This document shows positions 61,843-64,000 of a stretch of 64,000 nt of DNA, piece after piece. The translations under genes and the position numbers were made by a program. The stretch's first letter is position 1. Every line of letters begins with the position of its first letter. The DNA lies in contig OX387602.1 in assembly GCA_947568835.1 (NCBI GenBank), positions 9,785,021 through 9,849,020 on the forward strand. The letters are read 5' to 3'. The notes below the pieces were generated by a model that did not search any database, was not told the DNA's origin, and saw only the letters and a list, made by a program, of their open reading frames with translations. The DNA comes from Protonemura montana (Eukaryota > Arthropoda > Insecta > Plecoptera > Nemouridae).

Positions 61843-62544
61843 GCGACCGACTTCTGTCCATCAACGGCCAAGACGCCCGTTTCTACGAGCAAGCAGTCGA
61901 CCTCTTGAAGAGCTCCCCAGACGTCGTACGCTTGCGCCTATCGCACCGTCGACCGTCGGAGGGCTGCCGTCATGACTCCTCGACGGGCAGTCCGGTCTCG
62001 TCGCGACGCAGCTCCAGGCGTCGCCAACAACGGCGACGCAGCCCGCTAAACGCCCACATGGGCTCCAACGTGAGTCGGCACTCCGAGAAGGGATTATCCG
62101 GCCGACGGACTCAATCCAGTGGAAATCTTTGCAACGGCAATAAGCAGTTGGCCCGAGATGTGGGGCGCATTCTCACGTCGTGTAGCAATGTCGGTCCAAA
62201 AGATCGTAATAAATTCTGTGGCTCGCTGCCAAATCACTTAGACGGGGAGTATGGTGACAATGAACTTGAGGAAGAATGCTGCAACAACAACAATGGCGAC
62301 GCTTATGTAACGCCGAGGATGAATGGCGACTTACCGGCGGCGGCGGCGGCGGCGGCGACGGCTGCGGCGACGCTGAAGAACCAGAAGAACGGGGTGGAGT
62401 TGCGACTGGTGCCGCACCACGACACGGCGCTGCAGGACCAAGGATACGGGTCCGAGCGCTCGCCCGAGGACGAGCATCTACCGCCGCTTCCCGATCCTGA
62501 GTCTTTTTGGGCGCTGGAACATGATTACCCTTTCGTCACTGCGG
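61843..62544 (+). CDS. PDZ2 end and disordered tail exon of the scaffold gene
   Basis: 702 bases, entered in phase 1 and left in phase 1 at GTGAGT (62545). It opens with GDRLLSINGQ and FYEQAVDLLKSSPDVVRLRL, which completes PDZ2: strand D, helix B with its usual EQAVDLLK pattern, and the last strand. After that comes a basic Ser/Arg stretch (SSRRSSRRRQQRRRS), an acidic patch with EEECCNNNN, an alanine tract from GCG repeats (around 62335-62371), and a conserved-looking end DQGYGSERSPEDEH followed by LPPLPDPESFWALEHDYPF. The Ser/Arg part could be a phosphorylation or membrane-binding stretch. The final motif is proline- and aromatic-rich and may be a docking site; that is inference. The gene continues beyond this donor, outside the window. 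Confidence 0.93.
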
Positions 62545-64000
62545 GTGAGTAAACGGCAAACGCTAGAAATTTGGTCGGCGAGTGTAGGAGTTTTTTTTTA
62601 CAGTTATTTGGGTTTGTATTTGGGCTTGGATTGTAGCGCCTTGTACGTTCCTTGTAGCGCAGTCCTTACTGCCTCTGGATATCTCTGGAGTTCTAGCCAA
62701 ATGGATTTTTATTCTTTCGAATAAGCTGGAGTGACTGAGTAACCGACTTTTCTAAATCGCTTCGCGAAGGATTCTTTTATTTTCACAACGGGACTGGTTC
62801 ACTTTCCGTCTTTGATCAACAATATAACTCCGGAAAAGCTGTCTCCGTCGGGCGGTATCGAATGTCGGCACCGAGCATGCACTTCGTGTTTGCTGAAAAT
62901 GCTGTGACATGAATCAATATCGCAGCGTGCGTGCCCGTCTAATATACCGCTCTCTTCCCCCGTCCCGCGAACGATCGATCGACTCCCTGGGATCACTTAT
63001 GCTCTAAGTAGGTTACGTATTTTCCTTTTTTTGCAAAGTGCTTATTTATTCTCGTGCAGTGTGCAACAGCGCACGGAATATGTTTCATGCAAATTCCCGT
63101 CCCCCGGGCGTCGCGGCTGCACCGTGGGTCTCCGCGCCGTGGCGGGATTACATTCGGCCGGTCGCTCGCCAGACCAGTCATTTGAATCCCACCCTGGAAT
63201 GGCACATTTTCAGTTCTGCACTTGTAATGTTTATCGTTGAATAGTAAAACAACCCAGAAAGGGCTTTTTGCTGCGTTTTACCTAATCTCTGCGCCTTCCT
63301 ACGGACCTGCCCAGTAGTAAATATTTTTTGCATGTATCACGTAGATTAAGTATTGCTCGCAGAGGCACAAGGACCCTTAAAAATTGCTACTCTAACACCA
63401 TTTTATTCCCAAGAAAACATAACTCTTAATCTCCATAAATATCGCGACAAAATTCGCGGCCATGTTGGAGTTATTATTCTTAACTTATTTAACACGAGCC
63501 CCCCTCTAGCCATGACCTTTGTTAGGCCCGCGATCTCGATGGAACGAAACCACACGGGGCAGCTATTATGTACTTCACAACTCGGTAACTCGGTGCATTT
63601 AGCGCTGTGCAAAATATCCGCACAGCACTGAACGATGCGAACTTTTACACTTTATCAGCGTAAACCGAGGTTAAAGCTGGGACACGGTGTTTGTTAAGCT
63701 CCATAACGAGGTGTGATCTATTGACCTATCTCTCACAACAAGAGGAGATCGCGGTTGTCCCCAATGGCGCACAAATCCTGGCACTCTTGCTACCCGGCCC
63801 GTCCAGTATCCTTGACTTCAAGAGATAGACGCCATCTCCAGTGGCCGCCTCACAACAACCCATTTTGCACTAGTACTCCATTTGAATTATTAACATAGGC
63901 GTTGTAATCAGGAGCGGTCATAGTCAGTAACTCGCTAACCAGTCTATCTAAAATCTGACGTGTTTCAAGTTACAACCATCAAGGCATAATGCAACGCGGT
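62545..64000 (+). other. Intron after the last visible exon
   Basis: Begins GTGAGT and runs to the window end. Short open frames on both strands have no support. No further exon of the gene was recognised. Confidence 0.7.

Noticed and set aside
1-64000. CRISPR arrays, operons, rRNA, LTR or virus-like elements
   Set aside because: No regularly spaced repeats, ribosome-binding sites, rRNA motifs, paired long terminal direct repeats, or capsid, envelope or reverse-transcriptase motifs were seen.

Overview
The window looks like arthropod (probably insect) nuclear DNA. It has spliced genes with GT-AG introns of up to tens of kilobases, a compact GC-richer coding fraction in AT-rich introns, eukaryotic tRNA genes with internal promoters, and a cut-and-paste DNA transposon. 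The species cannot be fixed from sequence alone; a hemipteran-type insect is a guess. No bacterial, CRISPR, rRNA, LTR or virus-like content was recognised.

Almost the whole window is one plus-strand host gene whose two ends lie outside it. Six coding exons can be placed with matching splice phases: 2495-2641 (end of a KIND domain), 10247-12596 or 12698 (FERM domain and first PDZ), 15166-16131 (disordered linker), 16532-16830 (linker and start of a second PDZ), 17270-17363 (middle of PDZ2) and 61843-62544 (end of PDZ2, then a disordered Ser/Arg- and Ala-rich tail). The KIND-FERM-PDZ order and FERM motifs resemble the PTPN13/FRMPD2 family of membrane-cortex scaffolds. No phosphatase domain is seen in the window. 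PDZ2 is split by an intron of about 44.5 kb.

Region by region: 1-2494 has no supported gene. Intron 2642-10246 carries a 3.78-kb Sola-like DNA transposon (5245-9025) with 493-bp, essentially identical terminal inverted repeats and a CTAC target duplication. 10247-17363 is the exon-dense core. The giant intron 17364-61842 holds three identical tRNA-Ala(AGC) genes, one tRNA-Gln(CTG), a 326-codon candidate alternative first exon (29675-30653), at least one further promoter-like region with a donor (about 44.03-44.36 kb), a possible mini start exon near 58.1 kb, a small mosaic of direct and inverted repeats at 48.1-48.7 kb, and scattered CpG-rich GACGCC islands. 61843-62544 is the last exon seen; 62545-64000 is intron.

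The most interesting hypothesis is that the giant intron is a regulatory and alternative-start domain. The two candidate coding start exons inside it (29675-30653 and 58103-58118) end in phase 1, the phase the 61843 acceptor needs. N-terminally different short isoforms without KIND-FERM-PDZ1 are therefore possible. This is an inference from splice signals and phases and needs transcript evidence.
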